Assembly: GCA_035310985.1 (NCBI GenBank)
Contig: DATGDH010000163.1
Coordinates: forward strand, 1 to 64,000
Source: DAHVFK01 sp035310985
GTDB lineage: Bacteria > Pseudomonadota > Gammaproteobacteria > Burkholderiales > SG8-39
Direction: 5' to 3'
Length of the DNA: 64,000 nucleotides
Shown here: one piece after another, positions 1 to 6,804 of the stretch
How positions within the stretch are numbered: the stretch's first letter is position 1
How the letters are laid out: each line of letters begins with the position of its first letter
The notes under the pieces: generated by a model
Told to the model about the DNA's origin: nothing
Database searches by the model: none
Seen by the model: the letters and a program-made list of their open reading frames with translations, nothing else
Translations under genes and position numbers: made by a program

Positions 1-243
1 TGGGCGAACGACGACAAGATACAGGGGGCGAATACCGGCGCAAACATGTTCGCGCTGTCGTACGTCTACGACGTGTCCAAGCGCACTTCGGTCGGGCTGA
101 CCTACGCGCGCATCAGGAACGACTCGGCGGCGTCTTACCAGTTCTACCAGGACAACGGCGGCACACAGTCTTCCCTCAATGCCGCCCCGCTGCTGGGGGA
201 AGACCCGCAGCTATTTTCGACGGTCCTCAAGCACGCCTTCTAG
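1..243 (+). CDS. Outer-membrane porin, C-terminal fragment (5' end outside window)
   Basis: The reading frame is open from base 1 and ends at TAG 241-243, so only the last 80 residues are present. They alternate polar and aromatic residues as in beta-strands (for example LSYVYDVSKRTSVGLTYARI) and end in LKHAF. A terminal Phe after alternating residues is the outer-membrane assembly signal of Gram-negative porins, and this ending is typical of betaproteobacterial general porins (Gram_neg_porin / OmpC-like). The likely role is passive diffusion of small solutes as a trimer in the outer membrane. Pore selectivity cannot be judged without the N-terminal part. The stop lies 3 bases before coq7, but the two genes are functionally unrelated. 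Confidence 0.8.
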   Translation, partial: WANDDKIQGANTGANMFALSYVYDVSKRTSVGLTYARIRNDSAASYQFYQDNGGTQSSLNAAPLLGEDPQLFSTVLKHAF

Positions 244-246
244 CAA

Positions 247-903
247 ATGCCAGCGCAGCGCACGGGCGAGTCGCCGGCATCGGCGATCGATTGTCTGATA
301 GGCGGCTTTGACCGAGCGCTGCGGGCGGTGAGCGGGGTACACCGCGCGGAGCGCGCGTCGCCCGCAGGCACGATCCCGGAGGCGGAACTCGACCTCCGGC
401 AGCGTGCGCATACGGCTGCGCTGATGCGCGTCAATCATGTGGGCGAGGTTTGTGCGCAAGCCTTATATCAGGGCCAGGCGCTCACCGCGCACGATCCGGA
501 TGCGCGCGCGTCGCTCGAGCTGGCGGCCCGGGAGGAGGAGGACCATTTGTCCTGGAGCGCTGAGCGAATCGACGAGCTAGGCGGGAGGTTGAGTTTGCTG
601 AATCCGCTCTGGTACGCTGGCTCGCTGGCTATCGGCGTCGCCGCCGGGGCCTTGGGCGACCGCTGGAATCTAGCGTTCCTCGCTGAAACTGAGCGCCAGG
701 TCGAGAATCATCTCGCGGGGCACCTTGAGCGGCTGCCGCCGGAGGACCGGCGCACGCGAGCCGTCGTCGAGGCGATGCGCACCGACGAGGCGAGGCACCG
801 CGACACCGCCTTAGCGCTCGGCGCCGCCGAGTTGCCGGACGCGGTCAAGACCGCGATGCGCGCACTAGCCAAGGTCATGACCACGGTCGCCTACCGCCTG
901 TAG
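247..903 (+). CDS. coq7: Coq7-type 3-demethoxyubiquinol 3-hydroxylase
   Basis: This 218-residue protein is a membrane-associated di-iron monooxygenase that adds the last ring hydroxyl in ubiquinone synthesis. The ferritin-like di-iron ligands are all visible: E67 in NHVGEVCAQALYQGQ, E97 and H100 in REEEDHLSW, E149 in AETERQVENHL, and E181 and H184 in TDEARHRD. A hydrophobic stretch around residues 120-137 fits the interfacial membrane-binding helix. Length matches bacterial Coq7 (about 205-220). The start at 247 leaves 3 bases after the porin stop; no strong ribosome-binding site is seen, so the next in-frame start cannot be excluded. It converges with the OsmC gene with a 30-base gap and no visible hairpin terminator. 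Confidence 0.95.
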   Translation: MPAQRTGESPASAIDCLIGGFDRALRAVSGVHRAERASPAGTIPEAELDLRQRAHTAALMRVNHVGEVCAQALYQGQALTAHDPDARASLELAAREEEDHLSWSAERIDELGGRLSLLNPLWYAGSLAIGVAAGALGDRWNLAFLAETERQVENHLAGHLERLPPEDRRTRAVVEAMRTDEARHRDTALALGAAELPDAVKTAMRALAKVMTTVAYRL

Positions 904-933
904 CAGGTGAGGTTTGGCCGCGCCAGGCACGGC

Positions 934-1350
934 TCACGTCTCGACGATCTCGAAGTCCCTGGTCATCTCGGCGGTCTTGCCGAGCATGATCGATGCAGAG
1001 CAGTACTTCTCGTGCGACAGGCGAATCGCGTGCTCGACGAGATTGCGTTTGAGCCCCTTGCCGCGCAGGACGAAGTGCATATGGATGCGGGTGAACACTT
1101 TGGGGTCGGCAGGCGCGCGATCCGAGGTCACCTTGACCTCGCATCCCGTGACGTTCTGTCCGCTCTTCTTCAATATCACGACTACGTCGTAGGCGGCGCA
1201 GCCTCCGGTTCCGAGCAGGACCATTTCCATCGGCCTCGGGGCCAGATTGCGTCCTCCACCGTCCGGGGCTCCATCCATCGCCACGACGTGATTGCTCCCG
1301 GTTTCGGCGAGAAAAGTCGCGCCGTCGATCCAGCGGACGCTGCACTCCAT
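934..1350 (-). CDS. OsmC family peroxiredoxin-like protein
   Basis: This 138-residue protein belongs to the OsmC/Ohr superfamily, small dimeric thiol peroxidases that reduce organic hydroperoxides. The two conserved cysteines are present: C51 in GTGGCAAYDVV and C117 in HEKYCSASIML. The motif RPMEMVLLGTGGC is that of the YhfA/OsmC branch rather than Ohr itself. Two further Cys (C3, C70) are not family-conserved. It is transcribed away from rplM; the 390-bp region between them holds a dyad at 1454-1481 that could be its operator. Family assignment is firm; the physiological substrate is not known. Confidence 0.9.
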   Translation of the reverse strand: MECSVRWIDGATFLAETGSNHVVAMDGAPDGGGRNLAPRPMEMVLLGTGGCAAYDVVVILKKSGQNVTGCEVKVTSDRAPADPKVFTRIHMHFVLRGKGLKRNLVEHAIRLSHEKYCSASIMLGKTAEMTRDFEIVET

Positions 1351-1453
1351 TAGAGAATCCTCATAAAATCAGAGCTTTGTTGCGGCGCAAGGTAAACGCT
1401 GCCCCGCTGTCTTTCAGAAATCCGTATTTTTTCACACGTTGTCTGTTTTTGAA

Positions 1454-1481
1454 GTCTGTTCCACCAGTACAATCAACAGAC
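1454..1481. promoter_or_regulatory. Inverted repeat GTCTGTT-N14-AACAGAC upstream of osmC-like gene
   Basis: GTCTGTT at 1454-1460 is followed by its exact reverse complement AACAGAC at 1475-1481. A further direct copy of GTCTGTT lies at 1441-1447. Read on the minus strand, a possible -35 (TTGATT, 1476-1471) sits inside the right arm. The arrangement suggests an operator for a dimeric regulator of the OsmC gene (OxyR and other LysR-type regulators use spaced dyads), but no specific regulator can be named from the sequence. Confidence 0.35.
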
Positions 1482-1486
1482 TAATC

Positions 1487-1514
1487 TTGCGCTGGAAGCA
1501 TAGACATAGATAAT
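1487..1514 (+). promoter_or_regulatory. Possible sigma-70 promoter for the small RNA candidate
   Basis: TTGCGC (1487-1492) and GATAAT (1509-1514) are separated by 16 bp and followed by a very AT-rich stretch. Transcription would begin near 1521. The -10 is good (5 of 6 matches to TATAAT); the -35 is moderate. TTGATG at 1514-1519 is an alternative -35 but has only a weak -10 after it. Confidence 0.4.
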
Positions 1515-1520
1515 TGATGA

Positions 1521-1665
1521 ATAAATTATTTAGTTTTGCGATGCAGCATGCGATCCGTTAAGATGCATCCAAGTTCGGTGCTCGCATGAGCATCGACCTT
1601 TTGTCTCCTCCACCCTCCTCCTTTGGTGGATTCAGCGCAACTTTAAAGAGTTGCGCTTTTTTTTT
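1521..1665 (+). ncRNA. Candidate small regulatory RNA with CU-rich (anti-SD) loop
   Basis: Three adjacent hairpins can be drawn on the plus strand. Hairpin A is a 9-bp stem 1575-1583/1588-1596 with loop GCAT. Hairpin B is a 6-bp stem TCCACC 1609-1614 / GGTGGA 1625-1630 and exposes the 10-nt loop CTCCTCCTTT (1615-1624). Hairpin C is the terminator at 1635-1665. The B loop is an exact complement of an extended Shine-Dalgarno sequence (AGGAGGAG), and a second CTCCT lies single-stranded at 1605-1609. Small RNAs carrying CCUCC loops are known from other proteobacteria (for example the CcsR / 'cuckoo' RNAs of alphaproteobacteria); the likeness here is architectural only. The rplM promoter lies downstream of the terminator, so this transcript is not simply the rplM leader. 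The 5' end is uncertain. Confidence 0.5.
1635..1665 (+). terminator. Strong Rho-independent terminator upstream of rplM
   Basis: GCGCAACT (1635-1642), a 6-nt loop, AGTTGCGC (1649-1656), then nine T residues (1657-1665). On the minus strand no T-run follows, so it acts on plus-strand transcription. It lies upstream of the rplM promoter and has no protein-coding gene before it, which is the main reason to propose a small RNA here. Confidence 0.85.
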
Positions 1666-1684
1666 GCCCACAATGTCGTTCTCT

Positions 1685-1713
1685 TTGACGTGGCATGTGA
1701 GGTTCAATAAAAT
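1685..1713 (+). promoter_or_regulatory. Sigma-70 promoter of rplM-rpsI
   Basis: TTGACG (1685-1690), a 17-bp spacer and TAAAAT (1708-1713): five of six matches in each box with ideal spacing. Transcription would start near 1720, giving a leader of about 20 nt before the rplM ATG at 1741. Confidence 0.75.
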
Positions 1714-1740
1714 CGCGTGCTTTTCCCAAGTAACGGAAAG

Positions 1741-2169
1741 ATGAAAACGTATTCCGCGAAACCTGCCGACGTGCGCCATGGGTGGTACGTCATAGATGGC
1801 CAGGGCAAGGTGCTAGGCCGCCTCGCTGTTCAGATCGCGTCGCGGCTGCGCGGCAAGCACAAGCCCGAGTACACCCCGCACGTCGACACTGGGGATTTCA
1901 TCGTTGTCGTCAATGCCTCGAAGATCAGGGTGACCGGCAAGAAGGCTCACGACAAGAAGTATTACCGCCATACGGGCTTTCCCGGCGGCATCCGTGTAAC
2001 CGATTTCGCGAAGCTGCAGGCGACGCATCCAAACCGCGCACTGCAGAAGGCGGTAAAGGGCATGCTGCCGAAAGGGCCGCTCGGCTACGCCATGCTCAGG
2101 AAGCTGAAGGTGTATGCGGGCAGCGCGCATCCGCACGCTGCGCAGCAACCACAGGCACTGGAAATCTGA
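1741..2169 (+). CDS. rplM: 50S ribosomal protein L13
   Basis: This 142-residue protein has the normal L13 length and motifs: the start MKTYSAKPADVRHGWYVID, then GRLAVQIASRLRGKHK and the GGIRV and MLPKGPLGYAMLRKLKVY blocks. L13 is an early-assembly 23S rRNA-binding protein of the large subunit. The ATG at 1741 is chosen because it reproduces the conserved N-terminus; an upstream in-frame start at 1717 would add eight unconserved residues and lies upstream of the expected transcription start. It is followed after 10 bases by rpsI, the usual L13-S9 operon, and both are driven from the promoter at 1685-1713. Confidence 0.98.
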   Translation: MKTYSAKPADVRHGWYVIDGQGKVLGRLAVQIASRLRGKHKPEYTPHVDTGDFIVVVNASKIRVTGKKAHDKKYYRHTGFPGGIRVTDFAKLQATHPNRALQKAVKGMLPKGPLGYAMLRKLKVYAGSAHPHAAQQPQALEI

Positions 2170-2179
2170 GGCAACACAC

Positions 2180-2572
2180 ATGGTCGGTGACTACTATTAC
2201 GGTACCGGGCGTCGCAAGAGCGCGGTCGCTCGAGTGTTCATGAAATCTGGCAAGGGACAGTTCATCGTCAACGGCAAGCCGGTGGATGAATTCTTTGCGC
2301 GCGAGACAGGCCGCATGATCGTGCGTCAGCCGCTCGAGCTGACCAAGAATCTCGCGAGCTTCGATATCAGCGTAAATGTCTACGGCGGCGGCGAGAATGG
2401 ACAGGCTGGCGCCGTGCGCCATGGTATTTCCCGTGCGCTCATCGAGTTCGACGCTGCGCTGAAGCCTCTCCTGAGCGCGTCTGGCCTGGTGACGCGCGAC
2501 GCGCGTGAAGTCGAACGCAAGAAGGTCGGCCTGCACAAGGCGCGTCGGCGCAAGCAGTTCTCGAAGCGCTGA
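2180..2572 (+). CDS. rpsI: 30S ribosomal protein S9
   Basis: This 130-residue protein is S9, whose C-terminal tail reaches the ribosomal P site. It shows the family start YYGTGRRKSAVARVF and the invariant basic tail ending KARRRKQFSKR, with the final Arg that contacts the P-site tRNA. The ATG at 2180 gives the standard length; an upstream in-frame ATG at 2114 would overlap rplM and add 22 unrelated residues. It is the second gene of the rplM-rpsI operon and is followed by a strong terminator. Confidence 0.98.
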   Translation: MVGDYYYGTGRRKSAVARVFMKSGKGQFIVNGKPVDEFFARETGRMIVRQPLELTKNLASFDISVNVYGGGENGQAGAVRHGISRALIEFDAALKPLLSASGLVTRDAREVERKKVGLHKARRRKQFSKR

Positions 2573-2596
2573 GCGCCGCCTGGGCTCGATCATCAG

Positions 2597-2626
2597 AAAG
2601 CCGCCCCTCCGGGCGGCTTTTTCTTT
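2597..2626 (+). terminator. Rho-independent terminator of rplM-rpsI
   Basis: Perfect 10-bp stem AAAGCCGCCC (2597-2606) / GGGCGGCTTT (2611-2620), loop CTCC, followed by T-rich sequence through 2626. It lies 24 bases after the rpsI stop and closes the ribosomal-protein operon. Confidence 0.9.
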
Positions 2627-2641
2627 TCCGCGCGGGAGACC

Positions 2642-3397
2642 ATGGTTCGCAAGCTGCAGAAAATAGGCCGGCGATTCGGCATCACCGCGCCGCGGGTTTC
2701 GGTGCGCAGCGAAATGCCCTGGTATTTGCGCTGGATCGTCGTTTTGGTGCTCGCCGCGTTGACGGCGGCCGTCGGCATGTGGATGTATAACGCGGGCCAG
2801 CGCCTTTCGGGCTTTGATCGTGAGGAAATGGCGCGCAAGCTCAGCGCAGCCAACGCCGAGCTCGATGCGGACCGTAAGGAATTGGAGAGGCTGCGTGCGA
2901 TTGCCAACGCCTCGGATAGCCGCATTGCCATCGAACGAACCGCGCAACAGCGCCTTGCGCAGCAATTGCGCGCGTTGGAGGACGAGAACTCGAACCTGCG
3001 GGAAGAGCTGGCGATCTTCGAGCGCATGCTGTCGTCGGATCCGCACTCGGCCCCCGCGATCGCGATCTACCGCTTCAAGGTCATACCCGACGTCCTACCT
3101 GGCGAGTACCGCTATCGCCTGCTGCTGATCTCCTCGGGCACCCAGCGCGACCGTGAATTCAAGGGCCACCTGGAGTTGGTGCTGAGCCTGATGGACCAGG
3201 GCAAAAGTGCTATCATCAGATTGCCTCAAGAAGGGGACGCTGGCGCTTCGGGATTTGCCTTGGCATTCAAGTACTTCCGGCGCGTAGAGGGCACCTTCCG
3301 GGTCGCGCCGAGCGCAAAGCTTGAGCAGGTGCAGATCCGCGTGCTCGAGGACGGTTCCAACCAGGTGCGCGCGACGCAGATTTTGACGCTTGGCTGA
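2642..3397 (+). CDS. Membrane-anchored coiled-coil protein (DUF6776-like)
   Basis: This 251-residue protein starts with a basic cytoplasmic segment (about 1-27), then one transmembrane helix (about 28-48, WIVVLVLAALTAAVGMW), then a long heptad-rich coiled coil (about 58-130) and a beta-rich C-terminal domain (about 135-251). This is the layout of DUF6776, a betaproteobacterial family of unknown function. The basic N-terminus suggests the coiled coil and C-terminal domain lie in the periplasm. The gene sits 14 bp upstream of the bactofilin gene, probably in one operon, so a membrane partner or anchor of the bactofilin is an inference from context. The SD-like GGGAGA precedes the ATG by 5 bases. 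Confidence 0.75.
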   Translation: MVRKLQKIGRRFGITAPRVSVRSEMPWYLRWIVVLVLAALTAAVGMWMYNAGQRLSGFDREEMARKLSAANAELDADRKELERLRAIANASDSRIAIERTAQQRLAQQLRALEDENSNLREELAIFERMLSSDPHSAPAIAIYRFKVIPDVLPGEYRYRLLLISSGTQRDREFKGHLELVLSLMDQGKSAIIRLPQEGDAGASGFALAFKYFRRVEGTFRVAPSAKLEQVQIRVLEDGSNQVRATQILTLG

Positions 3398-3411
3398 GAG
3401 GGGAACAGACG

Positions 3412-3810
3412 ATGTTCAACAAGACTAGCAAGCCGCAGGGCCGGATCGACAGCCTGGTGGGCTCCACGACGCGCATCGAGGGAAACCTCTTCTTCAGCGG
3501 CGGATTGCGCGTGGACGGCGTGGTACAGGGCAACGTGTCGGGTTTGCCCGATCAGCCGGCCACCCTCGTCATTTCCGAGCATGGGCGTGTGGAGGGCGAT
3601 ATACAGGCGACCCATATCGTCGTGAGTGGAACCATCAACGGCGGGGTCAATGCCAGCGAGTCGCTCGAACTCCAGGCCGGTTCGCGAATCAAAGGTGACG
3701 TCCACTACAAGAGCATCGAAATGCAGCAGGGCGCAGTCGTAGAAGGGCGCCTTGTGCACCAGGGAGCAGAGGTCAAGGCGATGGAACTGAAGCTCGCTTC
3801 GGGAACCTGA
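3412..3810 (+). CDS. Bactofilin family cytoskeletal protein
   Basis: This 132-residue protein is a bactofilin (DUF583): a single right-handed beta-helix domain that polymerises without nucleotide and typically positions cell-wall enzymes. Repeating short hydrophobic strands and turns are seen in GLRVDGVVQGNVSG, GRVEGDIQATHIVVSGTING and GSRIKGDVHYKSIEMQQG, with short disordered ends, as is normal. SD GAGGGGA lies about 8 bases before the ATG. It is preceded by the membrane coiled-coil gene and followed by erpA with its own promoter. An M23 endopeptidase gene lies 1.6 kb away on the other strand; bactofilins work with M23 enzymes in some other bacteria. Confidence 0.92.
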   Translation: MFNKTSKPQGRIDSLVGSTTRIEGNLFFSGGLRVDGVVQGNVSGLPDQPATLVISEHGRVEGDIQATHIVVSGTINGGVNASESLELQAGSRIKGDVHYKSIEMQQGAVVEGRLVHQGAEVKAMELKLASGT

Positions 3811-3837
3811 GCTCCTAGGTGCCGGCAAATAGCCGCG

Positions 3838-3867
3838 TTGACTGCGTGGGAAGGCGGGCAGGATAAT
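3838..3867 (+). promoter_or_regulatory. Predicted sigma-70 promoter of erpA
   Basis: TTGACT (3838-3843), 18-bp spacer, GATAAT (3862-3867): five of six matches in each box. The expected start near 3874 leaves a leader of about 20 nt containing TGGAG ahead of the ATG at 3895. Confidence 0.6.
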
Positions 3868-3894
3868 TTTCCAACAGATTTTCTGGAGTTCGCA

Positions 3895-4245
3895 ATGAAT
3901 GCAGTGACCGAAATGCCGGCGCCCCTGGTATTTACAGATAGTGCCGCGAACAAGGTGAAGGAGCTGATCGAGGAAGAAGGCAACGCAGAACTTAAGCTGC
4001 GCGTGTTCGTCACCGGCGGAGGCTGCTCTGGCTTCCAGTACGGATTTACGTTCGATGAGGTCCAGAACGAGGATGACACGACGATGCAGAAGAACGGCGT
4101 GACGCTCCTGATCGATCCGCTGAGCTATCAGTACCTGGTCGGCGCGGAGATCGACTACCAGGAAGGTCTCGAGGGCGCACAGTTCGTGATCAAGAACCCG
4201 AACGCGACGACTACCTGCGGCTGCGGCTCTTCGTTCTCTGCTTGA
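3895..4245 (+). CDS. erpA: Iron-sulfur cluster insertion protein ErpA
   Basis: This 116-residue A-type carrier delivers [4Fe-4S] or [2Fe-2S] clusters to apo-proteins. The three cluster cysteines are present: C44 in VTGGGCSGFQY, and C108 and C110 in TTCGCGSSFS. The strongly conserved FDEVQNEDD and GLEGAQFVIKNPNA blocks are ErpA-like rather than IscA-like. The ATG at 3895 follows TGGAG by 7 bases and reproduces the family N-terminus. It has its own promoter (3838-3867) and a terminator (4267-4291), so it appears monocistronic. Confidence 0.96.
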   Translation: MNAVTEMPAPLVFTDSAANKVKELIEEEGNAELKLRVFVTGGGCSGFQYGFTFDEVQNEDDTTMQKNGVTLLIDPLSYQYLVGAEIDYQEGLEGAQFVIKNPNATTTCGCGSSFSA

Positions 4246-4266
4246 GCGCGCCAGCGCGCTTTGCGT

Positions 4267-4291
4267 AAAAGGGGGCTACGGCCCCCTTTTT
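4267..4291. terminator. Terminator between convergent erpA and anmK
   Basis: Perfect 10-bp stem AAAAGGGGGC (4267-4276) / GCCCCCTTTT (4281-4290), tetraloop TACG, T-run to 4291. On the minus strand the hairpin is also followed by four T residues, so it can serve both genes. Confidence 0.9.
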
Positions 4292-4309
4292 CATTGTGCC
4301 GTCCAGCAG

Positions 4310-5407
4310 CTAGCCCGGGTAGACCGCGCCGAGCACGCGCGCGCCGCGCGAGCCTGTGACTTCGGGAACGTTGGCCGGAATGCCCTCGAGCGCCTGCCTG
4401 GCCAGCCAAGCGAACGCCGCCGCTTCAACCATTTCGGCGGGCAGGCCGTAATCGTCGCTCGTTTCGACCGGTACCGGCGCGTTTAGCGCGCGCAGCCGTG
4501 CCATCAGCGCCGCGTTGCGCACCCCGCCGCCGCAGGCGATCAGCCTGACGCTTGCGGGGCAGTAACGCTCGCGCGCCTGCGCGACGCAGCGCGCGCTGAA
4601 CTCGAGCAGGGTCGTCTGCACTGCGCGCGGGTCGGTTTCCGAGACGTCGTGATGTGCCAGCCAGCCAGCATTGAACAGCTCGCGGCCGGTGCTCTTCGGG
4701 GGCGGAGCCGCCAGGAACGGCTCGGCAAGCAGCCGGCGCAGCAGCGCCTCGTCGACCTGTCCGCCCGCGGCCCAAGCCCCGTCCCGATCTATCGGAGTGC
4801 CGAGGTGCCGCTCGGCCCACATGTCGAGCAGACAGTTGGCCGGGCCGCAGTCGAAGCCAATAATCGCCCGCTCGCCCGACAGGCAGGTGATGTTCGCGAT
4901 GCCGCCCAGATTTAGGACGGCGCGCGACTCACCGGGACGGCCGAAGGCGTAGGCGTGGAAGGCCGGAGCGAGCGGTGCGCCTTGACCGCCCGCCGCAACG
5001 TCGCGGCTGCGAAAATCGGCGACCACGCGAGTGTGCGTGTGTTCGGCGAGCAGGGCGGGGTTGCCAATCTGGACCGTGTAGCCGCGCTCCGGGCGATGGC
5101 GCACCGTCTGCCCGTGGCATCCGATCGCGCGCACTGCGTCGTTGGCGACTCCCCCACGCGAAAGCACTTCGGCGACGGCTTGCGCATACTGCTGCGCCAA
5201 CGCGTTGCCGAGCACAGCCACCCGATCGATCTCGTCTGCCCCAGGGCTATTCAGCGAGAGGAGCCCCGCGCGCAGGCGGGGCTCGAAGGCTCGGTGCGCC
5301 GCGGCAACTAGATCGGGACGACCAGCGCCGAAATCGACCAGGGCCGCGTCGACACCGTCCACGCTGGTGCCCGACATCAGGCCGATATAGAACTCGCGGC
5401 TGGGCAC
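4310..5407 (-). CDS. anmK: Anhydro-N-acetylmuramic acid kinase
   Basis: This 365-residue enzyme phosphorylates and opens 1,6-anhydro-MurNAc in cytoplasmic murein recycling. Family motifs: the ATP-binding LMSGTSVDGVDAALVDF near residues 10-26, CHGQTVRHRP, DFRSRDVAAGGQGAPLAP and FDCGPANCLLD; the ASKHA fold is clear. Length is standard. It lies 24 bases downstream of the M23 endopeptidase gene on the same strand, so murein cutting and recycling are probably co-transcribed. The ATG at 5407 gives the standard N-terminus. Confidence 0.95.
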   Translation of the reverse strand: MPSREFYIGLMSGTSVDGVDAALVDFGAGRPDLVAAAHRAFEPRLRAGLLSLNSPGADEIDRVAVLGNALAQQYAQAVAEVLSRGGVANDAVRAIGCHGQTVRHRPERGYTVQIGNPALLAEHTHTRVVADFRSRDVAAGGQGAPLAPAFHAYAFGRPGESRAVLNLGGIANITCLSGERAIIGFDCGPANCLLDMWAERHLGTPIDRDGAWAAGGQVDEALLRRLLAEPFLAAPPPKSTGRELFNAGWLAHHDVSETDPRAVQTTLLEFSARCVAQARERYCPASVRLIACGGGVRNAALMARLRALNAPVPVETSDDYGLPAEMVEAAAFAWLARQALEGIPANVPEVTGSRGARVLGAVYPG

Positions 5408-5431
5408 GATGCTGCGTGGCGCCCCGTAGCC

Positions 5432-6673
5432 TTATTCCAGCAGCGCGACGGTGCTGGTGCTGAGCAGATCGAGCTGTGCGATGAGCGGGGACGCGTACCG
5501 CCGAAATTCCGGTAGCTCTCTCGATGGCACTGGGACCGCGGCTGGCAGGGATACGGCAAGGGGATTGCGCGCCACGCCGGCGATGCGAAACTCGTAATGC
5601 AGGTGCGGGCCGGTTGCCCAGCCCGTGTGCCCGACGTAGCCGATCACGTCGCCCTGTTCGACTCGCACCCCGCCGTGGATGCCACGCGCAAAGCCTCTGA
5701 GGTGGCCGTATAGCGTGCTGTACTGGCTGTTGTGCCGCAGGATGATGGCGTTGCCGTAGCCGCCCTTGCGTCCCGCGAATTCGACCACGCCGTCGGCCGT
5801 GGCGCGCACGGGAGTGCCCTCCGGCGCCGCGAAATCCACCCCGGTGTGCTCGCGCCAGGTATGCAGGAATGGATGCTCGCGCATGCCGAAGCGCGAGCTG
5901 ATGCGCGTGAATACGAGCGGCGCGCGCAAGAAGGCCTTGCGCAGGCTTTGGCCATCAGGCGCGTAGTAGCCGCCCTTGCCCTTGGCGTCAACGTAGTACA
6001 CCGCGCGATAGCTCTTGCCCCTGTTTATGAACTCGGCGGCGATCACGCGCCCCGCCCGCACCGGTCGCCCCGCGAGGTAGTGCATCTCGTACACGACGGA
6101 AAAGCGGTCGCCCTTGCGTAGCTCGTGATAGAAGTCGATTTCACCGCCGAACACATCCGCGAGTTGTATGGCTACGCTGTCGGGAATGCCGGCCGCGTCC
6201 GCCGCACCGAACAGCGATGAGCGAATCTCCGCCGAGCGTACCAAGGTGCTCGTTTCGAACTGCGCGGGCTCGTCGACGACGCGGAACCTGTCCTGAGCGG
6301 GGACGACGCTGCGCACGGTATCAGCCCCGTTCAGGTAGCTCAGGCTGAGCAGCTCGCCGTCGCTCTTCACTTTGGCGGTCACCGTGTTCCCCGGGCGCAG
6401 CAGCTGTAAAGTGCCCAAACGCAGCAGGCGGCCCATTTCCCCGTCCTCGACGCCCAGTTTTCGAAGCAGTGTCGCGAGCGTTTCCCCGCGCTGAAAGCGC
6501 GTCTCCTGGACGTATGATGCGGGCGCAGGCTGCAGAGCGCTGGGCGGGATGGCAATCTGCTCGGTCACCGACTCCCGATAGACGGGGTCCACTTTGGGAG
6601 CCGGCGTGATGGTCGCGAACGCCGCCACCACGCCGGATAATGCGAGCGCCACCAGCACCGCGATACGCGTCAT
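5432..6673 (-). CDS. M23 family murein endopeptidase (MepM-like)
   Basis: This 413-residue envelope protein has an N-terminal signal-anchor (residues 1-22), a LysM/OapA-like region (about 55-105, QRGETLATLLRKLG), a second beta domain, and a C-terminal M23 (LytM) peptidase domain. Zinc ligands are visible in FGMREHPFLHTWREHTGVDF and in the closing HLHYEF motif. The architecture matches E. coli MepM, a DD-endopeptidase that cuts cross-links for wall growth. I chose the ATG at 6673 because the hydrophobic segment follows directly; an in-frame TTG at 6775 would add 34 polar residues. It is divergent from tyrS and upstream of anmK. Confidence 0.9.
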   Translation of the reverse strand: MTRIAVLVALALSGVVAAFATITPAPKVDPVYRESVTEQIAIPPSALQPAPASYVQETRFQRGETLATLLRKLGVEDGEMGRLLRLGTLQLLRPGNTVTAKVKSDGELLSLSYLNGADTVRSVVPAQDRFRVVDEPAQFETSTLVRSAEIRSSLFGAADAAGIPDSVAIQLADVFGGEIDFYHELRKGDRFSVVYEMHYLAGRPVRAGRVIAAEFINRGKSYRAVYYVDAKGKGGYYAPDGQSLRKAFLRAPLVFTRISSRFGMREHPFLHTWREHTGVDFAAPEGTPVRATADGVVEFAGRKGGYGNAIILRHNSQYSTLYGHLRGFARGIHGGVRVEQGDVIGYVGHTGWATGPHLHYEFRIAGVARNPLAVSLPAAVPVPSRELPEFRRYASPLIAQLDLLSTSTVALLE

Positions 6674-6804
6674 ACTTGCACGGGCTGAGAGGACGGGTTC
6701 AGTCACGATCAGGTCTGGTGTCGGGATTCGGGCTAAAATCGTTGCTCTTTCAGGTGCCTGCCGGTTGTTCTTCAAAGACTGGCGCAGTCTAGCAAAGTTT
6801 GCCC

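Larger units (their letters stand above)
1351..1740. other. Noncoding region between osmC-like gene and rplM
   Basis: This 390-bp stretch is clearly more AT-rich than its surroundings and has no credible gene. Going rightwards it holds the upstream region of the OsmC gene with an inverted repeat (1454-1481), an AT-rich promoter-like segment (about 1487-1530), three consecutive plus-strand hairpins ending in a strong terminator (1575-1665), and then the rplM promoter (1685-1713). A 73-codon minus-strand frame at 1558-1779 runs antisense through these signals and into rplM; I treat it as chance. Confidence 0.8.

Noticed and set aside
1558..1779. Minus-strand small ORF of 73 codons
   Set aside because: Runs antisense through a terminator hairpin and the rplM promoter and 5' end; no ribosome-binding site or family feature.
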